The notes: generated by a model from the sequence alone, not told the origin. Positions 33,472 through 46,134 are shown, counted from the first letter of the stretch. The stretch: 64,000 nucleotides of DNA from Coenobita brevimanus (GCA_032717465.1 CM064666.1:19738511-19802510); one strand, 5' to 3'. Numbers and translations: made by a program.

Positions 33472-35427
33472 TGGCCCCGCCTCCTGAGAAAAGGAAGAGA
33501 GTGGTGTTGACTCTGGAGAAGAAACGGGAGATATTGGAGAAGGTTGATGCGGGTTGGTCTTCCTCTCGCATTCTCCGCGAGTTCAACCTGGCCCGGTCGA
33601 CTTTGTTCGATATCAAGCGTTCCCGAGACAAGCTCATGCAGTACACGGCTGACTTCTCGTCGAGAAGCAAACGCAACGTGGAGAGGAAGGTTATGTTTAC
33701 CCCCAAGTATGCAGAGATCGACCGCTCCACGTTGATTTGGTATCGACAGCAACGTGCAGCTGGTGTGATGGTACGTGGAACGGAGCTGAAGGCTGCTGCT
33801 GAGAAGTTTGCAAGGCTTCACGACGCCCTTGACTTCAAGGCATCCGAGGGTTGGCTCTTCGCGTTCAAGTTACGACATGGCCTTACTAACCGTAAAGCAC
33901 ATGGCGAAGCATTGGACGCTAACGAGGATGGAGTGGACGAGTTTCGGCACAAGGTGAAAGGCTTGATCGACAGGGAGGGCCTCACTCTCGGTCAAGTCTA
34001 TAACGCTGACGAAACTGGCCTATTCTATCGCTCGGCGCCAACGAACACTCTCGCCGATGAGACGGAGAAGCGTGTACCTGGCCGCAAGCTTTCTAAGGAA
34101 CGGATATCTGCTTTGTGTTGTGCCAATGCTAACGGCATGCACCGGCTTAAGCCCGTTATTGTTGGCCGTGCAAAGCAGCCTCGGTGCCTTCGTGGGGTGA
34201 TGGATGTCCTTCCTGTCGTATGGTACCATTCTTTGAAAGCATGGTTCACAGCTGTGATTTTCAAAGACTGGTTTCACCATCACTTCGTCAAGGAGGTCAT
34301 ACATTACCAGACGAAGACACTGGGAATTCCTCGCGACCAGGTAAAGGCTCTCCTTCTCCTCGACAATGCACCTGCCCACCCGTGCGACAAGGACTTGGTT
34401 GCTGAGAATGGCCGTATTAGGTGCATGTTTCTGCCACCTAATACGACTGCTCTCATTCAACCAATGGACCAAGGAGTGATCGTGGCAACAAAGCGCCTGT
34501 ACCGTCGGAAGTTCCTGGACGAGGTGATGGTGGTTCTCGAGGACGAGGACGAGCGCAGGGAAGGACGTGACACTCGAGGCAAGCGGACTTTGGACAACCT
34601 TTCGCCGCTACAACATCAAGTCTGCGCTGTACAACTGGGCTAGTGCATGGAAGGAAGTCCCTGTGAAAACTCTTGAAAATGGTTGGTCTCGTCTGCTTCT
34701 CGGAACAGATGTGGAGTACGATTTCCTAGGGTTTGACGTGGATGACTTCCATGCACGGCTACATACGCACGGCGACGATGTTGATGTGGACGATGTTCGT
34801 GAGTGGTTGGACGACGACGAGGGCGATCCTGGGTATCAGACGTTGTCTGATATCGAGATCGCGTCTTCGGTTGCTGGTGTCAGTCCCGAACTTGAAGATT
34901 CCGACGACGAAGGCGATGATGATGATGCAGACTCCGCCCAGCAGGACACTACTCCAGCCATCCCCAAGCTGAGCGCACTCCAGGAACATCTAGAGTTCGT
35001 CCTAGACTACCTGGAACACCCGGACTGCGACAGGGAGATGGGGCCCTTGGGACTCGTGGAGGAAGTGCGTGCTTTCCGGCAGCGCATCATCAATCGCCAG
35101 AATTGTCGGTCCTTGCGTCAGTCAACGATTGACAGTTTTTTCAGGCCCGTGACCCCCGCTGTGCCAAGCCCTGGTTCCACTCCGTTGCCTCCCCAAGACA
35201 GGCCCTCATGCTCCGAGCCACAGCCCAGCACATCAGCTACAGTGGAGTCACCGCTCGACGTGAGTTTGCGGCTGTCTTCAGAGTCTTCTGTAGTCAGTAC
35301 GCCATCACCACTACCCACTGATGCACCCCTTGGACGCCTGCCAGTGATATTCTCGGGCTCTGACAGTGAACAAACAGCAAGAACTTCTCCACTAGACCAC
35401 ACGGGAATTTTGAGTGTTGTGCAGTGA
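33472..35427 (+). pseudogene. Tigger-like transposase, one frameshift
   Basis: The likely start is MAPPPEKRKR at 33,472, although the frame is open from 33,381. An N-terminal helix-turn-helix (LTLEKKREILEKVDAG to RSTLFDIKRSR) and a CENP-B-type second HTH (ELKAAAEKFARLH to WLFAFKLRHGL) bind the ends. The DDE catalytic triad is present: VYNADETGLFYR, LLLLDNAPAHP and IQPMDQGVI. An extra C at about 34,600 (AACCTTTCG) breaks the frame between TLDN and RRYNIKSALYNWA. An acidic region and a C-terminal tail follow. The tail has QSTIDSFF (35,119-35,142), matching the PCNA-interacting box Q-x-x-I-x-x-F-F. Cut-and-paste transposases of this family insert at TA. Confidence 0.9.
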
Positions 35428-35904
35428 AAAAAACGGTGTGTTGTGTTAAGGTTTTCAAGTTGGGAGAAAAGACTAAGTAGAAAAGAAATTTAACGTAACT
35501 AACCTTCTTTGTTTTGGCTTTGGAAACTTAAAAAAACTTGGGAAAAGTTAATGTGCAACACTTAAATTTAATGGAACATTATTTGGACTAAAGTGAACAC
35601 TGTGAAAAGAACGGACTTCTGTGTGTTAGTGACTAAGTTCAGTGCAAGACTTCAGGAAGAGTGTAGTGCAAGTGCTTCAGGAAATCGTTCTTACTGTCAG
35701 AGTCCGAGAGGAGGCGGTTATTCATCGAGGTGGCCAGGGACTTGCTGTAAGTAGCCAGAATGTTTCATGTTGTACTATTTTCCATACTATATTTACCAGA
35801 ATGTTTCATATTGTATTTTTTCCCATACTATACTTACCAGAAAGTGTCATACTGTACTTCTTTCCATACTAAACTTACCTCATGCATGTGCAGTAGGAAT
35901 GTGT

Positions 35905-35946
35905 TTTTCAGAGTTCGGTTAGGTTCGGTTAGGTTAGGTTCGGTTA
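35905..35946. repeat. GGTTA/GGTTCGGTTA patch in Tigger 3' region
   Basis: Tandem GGTTCGGTTAGG units resembling TTAGG telomere repeats with C substitutions, inside the transposon. Confidence 0.7.
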
Positions 35947-36223
35947 GAGTCCATAAGTACCAGAATGTTTATTAATGTATGAACATACTTCTAAACCCAC
36001 ATTTTATGTTTCTATTGCATTTATTTCAGTCATTTATGTGCCTTATTGGTGTGATTTGGGTGTTAAATAGGTGCTATGCATGTCCGGAGGGAGTTGTATA
36101 GGTGTTTCTCTGTGTTAGGGTCCGTAAGTACAAGTCCATAAGCTGGGGCCCAATATCCGGACGAAACCAATATCCGAACCTACCGATGGCTCTATTGATC
36201 CGGATATTGGAGGGGTTACTGTA

Positions 36224-36751
36224 GTTTGGGATCCATACTAAAAAAAAAAAAACACTGTGAAAGCAATGGAAATTACGAGCGCGTCTGATCGTCGCACTTG
36301 CGCTAGTTCGCTCTAGGCTCTCTGTCATTTATTTTTCATAAAACCCCTCACACTTTATATTTCTATTACTATATCACACTTATGTATATCTGGAGTCTTT
36401 CTTCATAAGTTTCCTTCAGTCATATTAGTTTATTGTCACTGAAGTCATTCAATTTTTCAGTCAGTAAAATACGTAGAGAGCCACGGATTCACTCTCACTG
36501 TTATAACATAAATTATTTGTACTCATATTCTTATATTACTAATTACTTACATTACTATTTACATTTTCTATTCTATTTTCAATATTTACCCTGCTATTTT
36601 ACTTACACTATGTTATTCACTGTCACTTTCAGTAAGATAAAACTATAATACACTGTTCAATCATATGAACTGAACATCCATTGCTTTCACCTGCTATTTA
36701 CACATTATTTACATATTATTTCCAAATAATTCTGCTTCCACACTTGCACTG
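36224..36751. other. Spacer between Tigger and piggyBac ORF
   Basis: AT-rich, probably the 3' untranslated part of the piggyBac gene (minus strand). GATCGTCGCACTTGCG at about 36,289 resembles the subterminal GATCGTCGCATTTGCG of the element at 50,205-51,213. No TTAACCCC terminus is visible, so this end of the piggyBac element seems lost near the A run at about 36,241. Confidence 0.5.
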
Positions 36752-38965
36752 TTAGAATTGCTTCTGGCTGTGATAATCGAAGAAGCAGGTAACACAGAGG
36801 GGAACCTGGCACTCAGCGCACTCCCAAGAGGTGCGTTTATGCTCAGGTGTGCGGCGTGTGGTATGCGCACATACCTGACACCTGCGAATCGCAGCCTTCC
36901 TTTTCCCTGTGGCAGGCATTAGCTCCAGTCTGTGCCGATCCATATACACCCTCTGCTCAAGTCGGTCGGGAAGTGTTACTGGATGGCGCCTTGGAGTTGC
37001 TGCTGTCACCCTACCATATCTTTCCAGCAGCTGCTGGACACAAGTCCTGGCGAACAACCTCAGGGAGAAGGACTTGGGTGGCTTGACCTTCATCTTGTAC
37101 AGGATGAAGGCGTTCAGCATCGTCATATCTATCAGATGCAGAAAAACTTTCCTGTACCACCTAGTATTCTTCCTGAGGCAGTCGATCTCATCAATCATCA
37201 TGTCGGACTTGTCCACCAGCCGCATGTTGATATTATAGTCCAACACAGCATCAGGTTTCATCACAGGTTCGCCTGTCCTACGGTCGACCTTCCCACTGTC
37301 TCTCATCTCCCCCTTATGTATGGTGGTGAGCATGTGCACGACTCTCTTGTCATGCCACCGTATTGCCAGCATCTTCTCACACTTGCGTAGGTGCACGTCT
37401 CCTCGCTGCGAGGTTCCCGCCTCTGGGAGTTTGGGGAAGTTGGCACGATTACTTTTCACAGTGCCGCAGGAGCCAATGCCGTGCTCAGAAAGGTATTTGG
37501 CAAGTTTCGGTGCTGTATAGTAGTTGTCTGTATACAGGACATGATTCCCACCAAAATACTTTTCTAGGAGCACTTTCACTACACAGCCTGAGAAGCCAAG
37601 GGGGTGAGTTTTATCAAGATCGACAGTGCTGGCTTAATATATGACGAAGTCAATGATGTACCCCGTCTTACAGTCGCACAGTACAAAGAACTTAATTCCA
37701 AAGCGATGGCATTTGCTTGGAATGTACTGAACAAACCGAAGACGTCCTCTGAACAAAACCAAGGATTCATCAATGACAACCTTCTGAAATGGGTGGAAGA
37801 ATGACATGAACTTATCCTTCATTCTGCTCAGAATCTCCCGGATCTTCCAGAGTGGGTCGGTTTGGGAAGGTACATTGTTGTCGGCAAAGTGCAGGTTTCC
37901 CATGATGTTCCGGAAGCGATCTCTGGCCATGTACTTATTGAAGGTGGATGTGGGTAGTAAGGGGTCCATGGACCAGTATTCTTCCAACTCATGCTTCTTG
38001 GAGTGTGGTATAAGAAGCATGAGGGCAAAGAACACATACAGCTCCTGCACTCCCAGCATGGACCACTGTTGCATCTTGGCTGCACCTGTACCACTTGCAG
38101 CACGTTGTGATTCGTACCTGTTGGTCTCATCACATATGTGCTGCATGACTTCGTCATCTAGGAAGGCCAAAAGGTAGTCGACACACTCAGCATTTTCATC
38201 CATAGTGAAGGCAGGCTGAACTCCTGAGGAGCTCTCATCGAAAACAAGATTTTTGGGGACAAAATCTGACCCTTCCGTCCACGCGAAGGCGTCCAGGATT
38301 CCCTGTCGTGGCGGTGTAGGGCGGGTGGTGGTGGGGGTTGGCTGTGAGGGAGGCTTATCTCTGTCAAGGTCACTCTCACTGACCCTAGGTTGCCGTACAG
38401 CACTAGCAGCCCTTACCCTACTAGCTACACTACTTTTCACTCTCTTAGATCTACCTCTACCTCTACGGCCTGCCTTCACTGTTGATGCTGGTGGTGACTC
38501 CGACGACGAAGACTCCGGAGATAACTCAGCCGACGATGATGACGAGATGAGTAAAGCGGGGCTTGGGGAACGGGGAGGTGAATGCACTCGTGACTCATGG
38601 CGGGCTGGGTCACGTGGGGGCATTGTTCTGGGGCTAACACGCCGCCTTTTCACTCCCTTCCCAAATTCTTGTCCTTCCTGCACTAAAGGCTCCTTTCCCT
38701 TGGAGCTAGACACTGATTCACTTGTTGAAGCACTCGTTGTCGCTGTTTCTGGCGCGATAACCTCACCCGGCTCATCACACGATTCACCCGAATCGTCATA
38801 GTCACTGTCCATCATTATCATGGACAATTCTGCAAGTTCTCGTGCCACTGCAGAGTCACTGAGGCCTTTCCTGCTTGCCTCAACACTTTTCTTTGGAGTA
38901 GAGATCACGGGGCCCTTTGCAATGGGCGCAGAAGCGGCAGGAATGGCGGGGCGCGAGTGTGACAT
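36752..38965 (-). pseudogene. piggyBac-like (PGBD4-type) transposase with one in-frame stop
   Basis: One frame runs from 38,965 to 36,752 (738 codons), broken only by a TAA at 37,634-37,636 after IIDFVIY. The N-terminus is long, Ser/Pro-rich and acidic. The DDE_Tnp_1_7 core follows: FNKYMARDRFRNIM, KVVIDESLVLFRGRLRF (first Asp), LYTDNYYTAPKLAKYL (second Asp) and DYNINMRLVDKSD (third region). It ends in a Cys/His-rich zinc domain: CQVC, TPEHKRTSWECAEC, PLCVTCFFDYH. Such proteins excise and insert at TTAA without scars. Apart from the stop I see no damage. Confidence 0.92.
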
Positions 38966-39614
38966 GTTTTCTCTACAGCGGAGGACAAGGAACTAAATGC
39001 CGCGGCTTAACTGAGAAGGGAAGGGTCGACAATGACACTTTAGGCTGACTGCTGCTAACTTACAGGCTAATTTTTTATAGGTAGAAAATCTCGGCAATAA
39101 ATAAAGAAATAGGTAGTTCCAGGTGAATGTAAATGTCAGTTAGGATTCTCCCTTCCATTCTGATATATATTTTTATTACAGACATCGATTACAAGGCATA
39201 AATCAAAGGGGAAATTACCGTGGTAATGTAGCGAATGAATGCACGTGAGGTTTTGTCAGGTGATAATTAGCCAATTTCTGGAGTATAACACTATCACTTA
39301 CCTGTTTTTTTTCTTTGGTATATATTATTTGGTATAAATATAGGGCATAGGGCTTATTTCAATGGATGAAATCTGTGGAAAAATCCGGGGGAAATTTGTG
39401 TAGCACAGCGCGGTGTGGGAGGTGAGAGGACAGGGTAATGGAGGGCAGGTAGGGAGGGGAGTCACGAAGGGGGTAAAATCGCTAAAATGTCAACAATGGA
39501 TGGGAGTACAGATGAGATTTGGAGTGCTGACTAGTGTTGGACATTGGCAGTACTGATAGATGATACAAGCCACCACTTGAGAGCCCGGGATAATTCAAAA
39601 TAACACAGAATCAC
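38966..39614. other. 5' leader of the piggyBac gene
   Basis: Non-coding, with no separate feature recognised. It lies between the transposase start and the subterminal repeats. Confidence 0.5.
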
Positions 39615-40497
39615 AAAAGTGACGCCCCACGGTTTGATCCATTGTGGCCGAGCGTCATGAAAGTGACGCCCCGCGGTTTGATCCATTGTGGCCGAGCGTC
39701 ATGAAAGTGACGCCCCGTGGTTAAGGGGTTAAAGTCCCTTTATCCTTATTACAAAAAATTTTAAACATCATAAGTCATTTTTCTACGTATGTTGAGTGCA
39801 AACACATCTCTCGTATTCTTTGGAGATCTAGTAGAAACAAAATATTACAAAGTAGTCAGTTAAAGTTTTAGCTATTTCCCAAACACTGTCTGGTTTAGTA
39901 TAAAGAAGGGGAAGCCGAGCCTCAACAATGAGACCGTCGCTCCTTTTCATCATTACAGGTTAGTGCCCAAGCTTTCACCCCCCCCCCTTTCTCCATCGTG
40001 TATTAAGTCATCATATTTATTCGTGAGTTAAATTAGTGATATTTTCCCCTGATCCTTCTTGTGCTGAATAATGAGACTGTCGCTCCATTTCATCATTACA
40101 GATGAGAGTTATGGAGGGCCGTGGCTCGCATTCCAAGGATTCAAGCATTGTAGCCATGGTCTAACCTCTAACACACGAAATCACCCGTCCCCCCTTTTAG
40201 TTCATGGAATCAAAGTGAATATCGGCTGGTCCATTTGTCCATTTGATTACGGTCCATGTGATTACTGGTCCTATTGATTATTGTGTCTAATTTATATAAG
40301 ATTCTTCAGTTATTGTGCATTCAGTCTTAGAGAATATGCTTTAGTGATAACCTTTAGGTTATTTTCCGATGAGCCCGTCAGAGACCACGGGACTATATCC
40401 ATGTGTATCAGTATTCTTGGAATTTAAATCTAGTGTGTAAAGATACATATTTCTGGAGTTATACTGTAAATCCTGATTATTGGATATTAATTTAGTT

Positions 40498-43400
40498 GGC
40501 GGAGGGTTAGTGCCCCTCCCCGGAAAACAACTAACTAAAAAAACAAACAATAAGCCTCGGACAAGGACTGACCAAACGTTGACGACCAAGGACCGGACAA
40601 AGGACATTGCAATTGGAACGTGGAATGTAAGGGGAGCGAATGATGAGGTGAAAGAGAGAGAGAGATTGTCCAGGTGCTTGAGGATGCGAAAGTGGATGTA
40701 TGTGGAATAACTGAAACAAAATGGAGAGGAGAAAGTGTGAGAGAATGGGAGTATGGATGGGGTATATGTGCAGGAGTAGGTGAGAATGAGAGGGCAAAGG
40801 AAGGAGTTTGTATAGTTGTGAGTAAAAGATGGAAGAGGAGCATAAGACAGTATGGATCAGTTGGGTCAAGGATTGTGTGGGTAAAGTTGAAAGTTGGAAT
40901 ACAAATGTGGGCGATTGTGTGTGTGTATGCACCAACGCAAGATCGTGCTAGAAGAGTGAGAGAAGAGTTCTGGACAAATGTAGAAGTGTGCATGGAAAAG
41001 TTTGGAAGGAATGAGAGAGTGTTTTTGATTGGTGATATGAATGGTAAAGTTGGGAATGTGAAGGTGGATGGAATAGTTGGTGAGTGGGGTGTGCCTGCTG
41101 AGATAGATGAGAATGGGAGTGCGTTAGTGGACATTTGTGCTGGGAGGGGGTTGGTGATAGCCAATACCCTCTTCAGGCATAAAATGATCCGCAGGTATAC
41201 ATGGCGAGTGATGAGAAGGGTGGGTGGTGAACTGAATGAAAGGAAGGCAATGATTGATTATGTGTGTGTGGATGAAAGGATGCGAAGATGTATATTGGAT
41301 GCAAGAGTTTATAGAGGTTGGGGGAGTGGACTTTCTGACCACTACTTGGTGGTGGCCAGAATTAAAGTCCAAGTACGATGGAGGAACAGAAGAAGGGAAA
41401 GACGAGAGGAAGGAGTAGTTGCAAGGAGAGTGGAAAGGTTACAAGAGGATGAGAAAAAGGCAGAGTATAAGAGAGAAGTGGAGGAACGATTGGGCAAATA
41501 TGAATTGGAGCAGATGGGGGACGTGGAAGGTGTGTGTAGAATATTTACAGAAGAAATATGTGCAGCATGTGATGTGGTGTGTGGAAGGAAGAGAAGACGG
41601 AGCGGGGGGTGCAAGGAACAGCGTGGTGGACTGAAGAGGTGAAACAGGCTGTGGCACAAAAGAAGAAAGCATACAATGAATGGATGAGGAATAGGGGCGT
41701 GGAAGAGGTTGAGAGGCGGAAGAGAGAGTTATATGTAGAAAGAAAGAGAGAGGTGAAAAGATTAGTAAGAGAGAGTAAGAAGAGAGTGGATGAGGAATTT
41801 GGAAGGAATTTGAGTGTAAAGTGGAGGGACTGTAAGAAAATGTTCTGGAGAGAGGTGAAAAGAGTAAGACAGGGTGGAAGTGAAGTTAGCAGGGGAGTGA
41901 AAGATAAAAATGGTAGATTACTAGTGGAGAAAGGAGAAAAAGTGAGCAGATGGAGAGAACACTTTAAGGAATTGTTGAACGTGGAGGATGGAAGTAATGC
42001 GAGTATAAGTGGCTGGGGAATGGCTGGGAGAAGAAGGGAGGTGAGAAGACAGGAAGAAATCAGTAGGATAGAAGTTGTGGAAGCAATGAAGAAAGTTAAA
42101 TCAGGGAAAGCCCCAGGAATTGATGGAGTGTGTGGTGAAATGCTGAAGCATGGGGGAGAGATAGTAGTAGAATGGATGTGGAAGATGTGCAGATTGGCCT
42201 GGGAGGAAGGTAGAGTCCCGGAGGATTGGAAGTCAGGTATAATTATTCCCTTGTACAAAGGAAAAGGGGAAAAAGAAGTGTGTGGTAATCATAGGGGCAT
42301 TTGTCTTCTTAGTATAATAGGAAAAGTGTATGGTAGGATACTTATTGACAGAGTTAGAGAAAGAACAGAGGAATTAGTTGGAGAAGAACAGGGAGGCTTT
42401 AGGAAGGGAAAAGGTTGTGTAGATCAGATATTCATTCTTAGATCTTTAGTGGAAAAGTTTCTAGAGAAGGGAAAGAAGTTGTATGCGGCTTTCATGGATT
42501 TGGAGAAAGCATATGACAGGGTGGATAGACTAGGATTGTGGAAAGTGTTAAGAATATATGGAGTAGATGGGAAGTTGTTGAATGCTGTGAAGAGTATGTA
42601 CGATGGTGCGAAGGCTGCAGTGCGTGTGGATGGTGAACTAAGTGAATTTTTCTCTTTGAAAGTTGGGTTGAAACAGGGATGTGTCATGTCTCCATGGTTG
42701 TTCAATCTGTACATGGATGGGGTAATAAAAGAGGTACAAGGTAGGGTAGTGGATGTTGGAGTGGCCCTGGTGAGAGAGGATAGTGTTTGTAAACTCCCTG
42801 TGCTGTTGTCTGCAGATGATACTGTGTTGTTGAGTGAAGACGAAGGGGAGCTGCAAGGCTTGGTGGATGAGTTTGGGAGAGTGTGTAAGAAACGGAATCT
42901 AAAGGTGAATGTAGGGAAGAGTAAAGTGATGGTCTTTGAGAGAGGTGAAGTCAGTGAATGTACAGCGAGGTTGGATGATGAGGAATTGGAAAATGTGAGT
43001 ACGTTTAAGTACTTGGGTAGTGTGATGAGTAAGGATGGAGGTTTGGAGGGTGAAGTGCTTGAAAGGGTACAGCAGGGAAGAAAGGTTGCTGGTTCTTTGA
43101 AAGCAGTGATAAGAAACAGGGAAGTGAGCATGGAAGTGAAAAAGTTACTACATGACAGTATTGTGATACCAACTCTAACGTACGGAAGTGAAGCTTGGAC
43201 GTTGTTGGAAGGACACAAGTCAAGAGTGAGAGCAGTGGAAATGAGTTATTTAAGAGGAGCCTGTGGAGTCACATGGAGAGACAGGCTGACGAATGAGGAT
43301 ATAAAGGAGCGTTGTGGTGTTGATGTGGATGTGATAGGAAGCGTTATGAGGAACATACTGAGGTGGTTTGGCCATGTGGAGAGGATGGAGGGTGAAAGAC

Positions 43401-43617
43401 TGACGAAGAGAGTGTATGTGAGTGAGGTGGAGGGGGAAAGAGGGAGGGGGAGGCCGAGGATGAGATGGAGGGATGGGGTGGAGAGGTATATGAGAGGGGG
43501 GTGTGAGTTGGGAGCAGGGGAGTGAAATGGCGGGGGACAGGGCGACTTGGAGGCGATTTGTTTGTGGCCACCCCAAACGGGACTGAGGCGTCTGGCAATA
43601 GATAGATAGATAGATAG
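40498..43617 (+). mobile_element. LINE family C, full-length RTE-like element with 9-bp TSD
   Basis: It starts GGCGGAGGGTTAGTGCCCC and ends in (GATA)n. AATTTAGTT flanks both ends (40,489-40,497 and 43,618-43,626), and the empty site in D1 has a single AATTTAGTT (29,778-29,786). A length of 3,120 bp, a single endonuclease-RT ORF and a short tandem-repeat tail fit the RTE clade; the clade call is by motif only. Confidence 0.92.
40600..43525 (+). pseudogene. LINE C endonuclease-reverse transcriptase, two frameshifts
   Basis: The endonuclease starts IAIGTWNVRGAND, frameshifts at a GAGAGA run (about 40,650-40,665), and continues VDVCGITETKWRGE, VFLIGDMNGKVGN and GLSDHYLVVARIK. A second frameshift at a G run near 41,601 separates it from the RT: GKAPGIDGVCGEMLKHGG, PLYKGKGEKEVCGNHRGICL, FMDLEKAYDRVDR, GLKQGCVMSPWLFNLYMDG. 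The catalytic box reads LLSADDTVLL, with Ser where the second copy (about 55,932) has Phe. The C-terminus has LRWFGHVERMEG and RGRPRMRWRDGVER. Both breaks are in simple repeats, so assembly error should be considered. Confidence 0.88.
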
Positions 43618-44456
43618 AATTTAGTTTTGTGAAGATTCTCATTTCCGGTAGTAGAGATCCTCATTATATTTTGGTATCATTCGCAGTTTGAAGAGTATTG
43701 TATCTCAGTTCTTAATGCATAGTAAATCTTAGGTTAAGTTGTATCGAGTTTTGAATTTTTGCTATCCTCCAAGGAGTGGTTCAGACGAGATTGAGTGGCC
43801 CACAAGGTGTGCTAATATCTAACTACTCATGCCCTCTCAAATAAAATGACACTACCCTATTTCTGTTAATCTCTAAAATTCTCAAAATAAGATCACGCTA
43901 CCCCATTTTCCATAATCTCTAAAACTGTCAGCATTAGAGGTGGTTTCTATTATTCCCTTCATTACACTGGTGTCATTTATTGGTGACATTGTCAACATTA
44001 CACTGGTGACTAAATTTTTCCGGCATTACACAGGTGGTATCTAAATTCTGATCATTACACTGGTGACTAGTTCTCAGCATCATATTGGTGGAGTATCTAA
44101 ATTTTTCTGTTATTACACTTGATCATCATTTATGCTGAAAGGAGTTGGGGATTTTCAGTCGAAGAAAATTCAGTGCAGGTATATCAGTGAAGAAGGCCGT
44201 CTGTTGTATTGTACTCGTTTTTACTCTTACATGGCCTTAAATTGACATCTTCAATGCTTAGTTGTAATGATGCTAGTCACAGAAACTACTAAAGAAACAA
44301 TGTAGAGCAGTAACATAGTCGTACTCTGCTATTTAGCTGTGAAATACGGCACAGAGGAATGAAGATCTGGGCCAAGTTAAGGTGAAAAAGGTCTTGTTAT
44401 ATATGTGCCAGTCTCCTCGATTGGTAGTGAGAGTAAACTCCTAAGTCTCACTGGTG

Positions 44457-44487
<31 letters not shown>

Positions 44488-44599
44488 TATCATCATCATC
44501 CATACCCACCCTAGGGCAGGATGAGTAGCAATGTCTAGACAGCCCATATTTGCCCAATCCAATGGGCCATGCTTCCATTCACTCATCATTCAAGGTGGA

Positions 44600-45130
44600 G
44601 TCTCACTGGTGTAAGGAGCTGTTGCCTTTCCTGACATTAAGAGGGCTCTTCTTCCATGCTAAGGGATCTTTGTATGCAGCATGTGTTAGGAGTGTAATGC
44701 TGTATGGTAGTGAGACCGGGGCAGTAAAGGAAGAAGATGCTGTATTTGTTGGCTCAAAATACAGAATTGACAATGATTAGATAGATGTGTAATGCATCCT
44801 TGAATGCAAGGCATGGGGGGGCTAGGTTTACAACTAAAGAATTGAGAGGAAGGATGAGACTAGAGTGTACTGGTGTTGTGATGAGGAGGGATAGACTGAA
44901 ATGGCAAGGATATGTGGAGGGGATGGAGAATGACAGTTTTGTGTGAAAAGTTAGAAATGTGAATGTCGAGGGTAGGGTTGCGAGAGGCAGGCTGAAAAAG
45001 ACGTGGGACAAGGTCATAGTGTGACCTCAGGGATAAGGGACTGAACAGGAAGGCTGCCAGAGATTGAGCAACATGGAGAACTACCATTAGGTGACTAAGG
45101 CTGATTCATGTAAGCATGCCGGAACCTCTA
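44600..45130 (+). mobile_element. LINE D 3' fragment (D2 copy)
   Basis: Duplicate of 30,745-31,265 with a few substitutions. Same broken RT C-terminus. Confidence 0.75.
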
Positions 45131-46134
45131 TAAACGATATGATAGATAACGAATCTCATTATGCCTTAACTTTCTCCACTTCAGGGGTAACAGCGCCTGA
45201 GAATACATAGCAGAATTATCCATCAGACAGACCTAATGGCCATTGATGAGACTCATCAGAAAATATGACTGGAGAAGGTAAGAGTTTTAAGATGTAGTTT
45301 TTCATTGTCTTCTTTGCACAGTCTTATGGCACTAGGTTAACAGATGCATGCTATAGATTTTGTTTACTTAAATGTGGCAAACTGCTTTGTACATTCCACA
45401 AATCCTCCGAAGGAAGTTTTGTGTATAGGGAAATTCACCTTACATATTATCGTCATCCCATCCCTATTCTCCATCACAGGCATGTGAGCAGCATCGTGAA
45501 ATTAAGTAAGGAAATGGTCAAGTAGGAATAAAAATCAGTCAGGTGTGTGGGTTATTGGCCTTCACATTTATTTATCCACCATTCAGTACTCTGAAATGTG
45601 AAGACTTGTTTCATAAGTTGTATAAAATCTACAACTGAGGTCATGCCCATTTTGATGCAGCATTTATTTCTGTTCATTACATTTTAATTCTTCAGCATCA
45701 ATACCTGTTTTATTATATATATTTTTTTATTTATTATTTTAATACTTTCACATGCTAAATAATGGAATAACTTAATACCTTATTTGTTCATCCATATTTC
45801 ATCATCATCATCATCCGGACCTCCTATCCCATCCTAGGGTGGGGTGAGGAGTAGCAGCGTCCAGACAGCCAAAGCTTGCTCAGTTCAGTGGGACACATTT
45901 CCATTCACTCATCATTCAAGCCCACAGAATCCTGGCTCCATCTGATAGGCCAGAAAGTTTCACCATGTTCTGTAACTTCACATATACTTATTCGATAGAG
46001 CCAGTCTGAACGCTGTCACGTTAAAAAGGGTGCCAAATCCATGGTCATGTGCTCCTCTGCACAAAATTAATCCACCCAGCTCGATCTCTTGTCAGTCCCT
46101 TAGCCTCCATATATATTTAAATATACTGTTTACT

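Larger units (their letters stand above)
33108..36221 (+). mobile_element. Tigger/pogo-like DNA transposon with TIRs
   Basis: The left end begins CAGTAATCACTCTAATATCC and the right end, read inward, CAGTAACCCCTCCAATATCC. TA flanks both ends (33,106-33,107 and 36,222-36,223). Length is 3,114 bp with a single transposase gene in the centre. Additional ATATCCG-type motifs inside the right end suggest subterminal binding sites. Confidence 0.92.
36240..39728 (-). mobile_element. piggyBac-like transposon, right end intact, left end missing
   Basis: The right end reads inward CCCCTTAACCACGGGGCGTC beside TTAA (39,729-39,732). Inside it are two to three tandem copies of a unit containing GTGACGCCCCGCGGTTTGAT and GGCCGAGCGTCATGAAA (39,615-39,720). 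The other end lacks the terminal sequence. Target TTAA and the transposase identify the superfamily. Confidence 0.85.

Noticed and set aside
41545..42258. Long antisense ORF (Ser/Leu/Pro-rich) opposite LINE C; also 54,244-55,377 and 42,424-43,218
   Set aside because: Shadows of the purine-rich sense LINE C ORF, with no motifs of their own.
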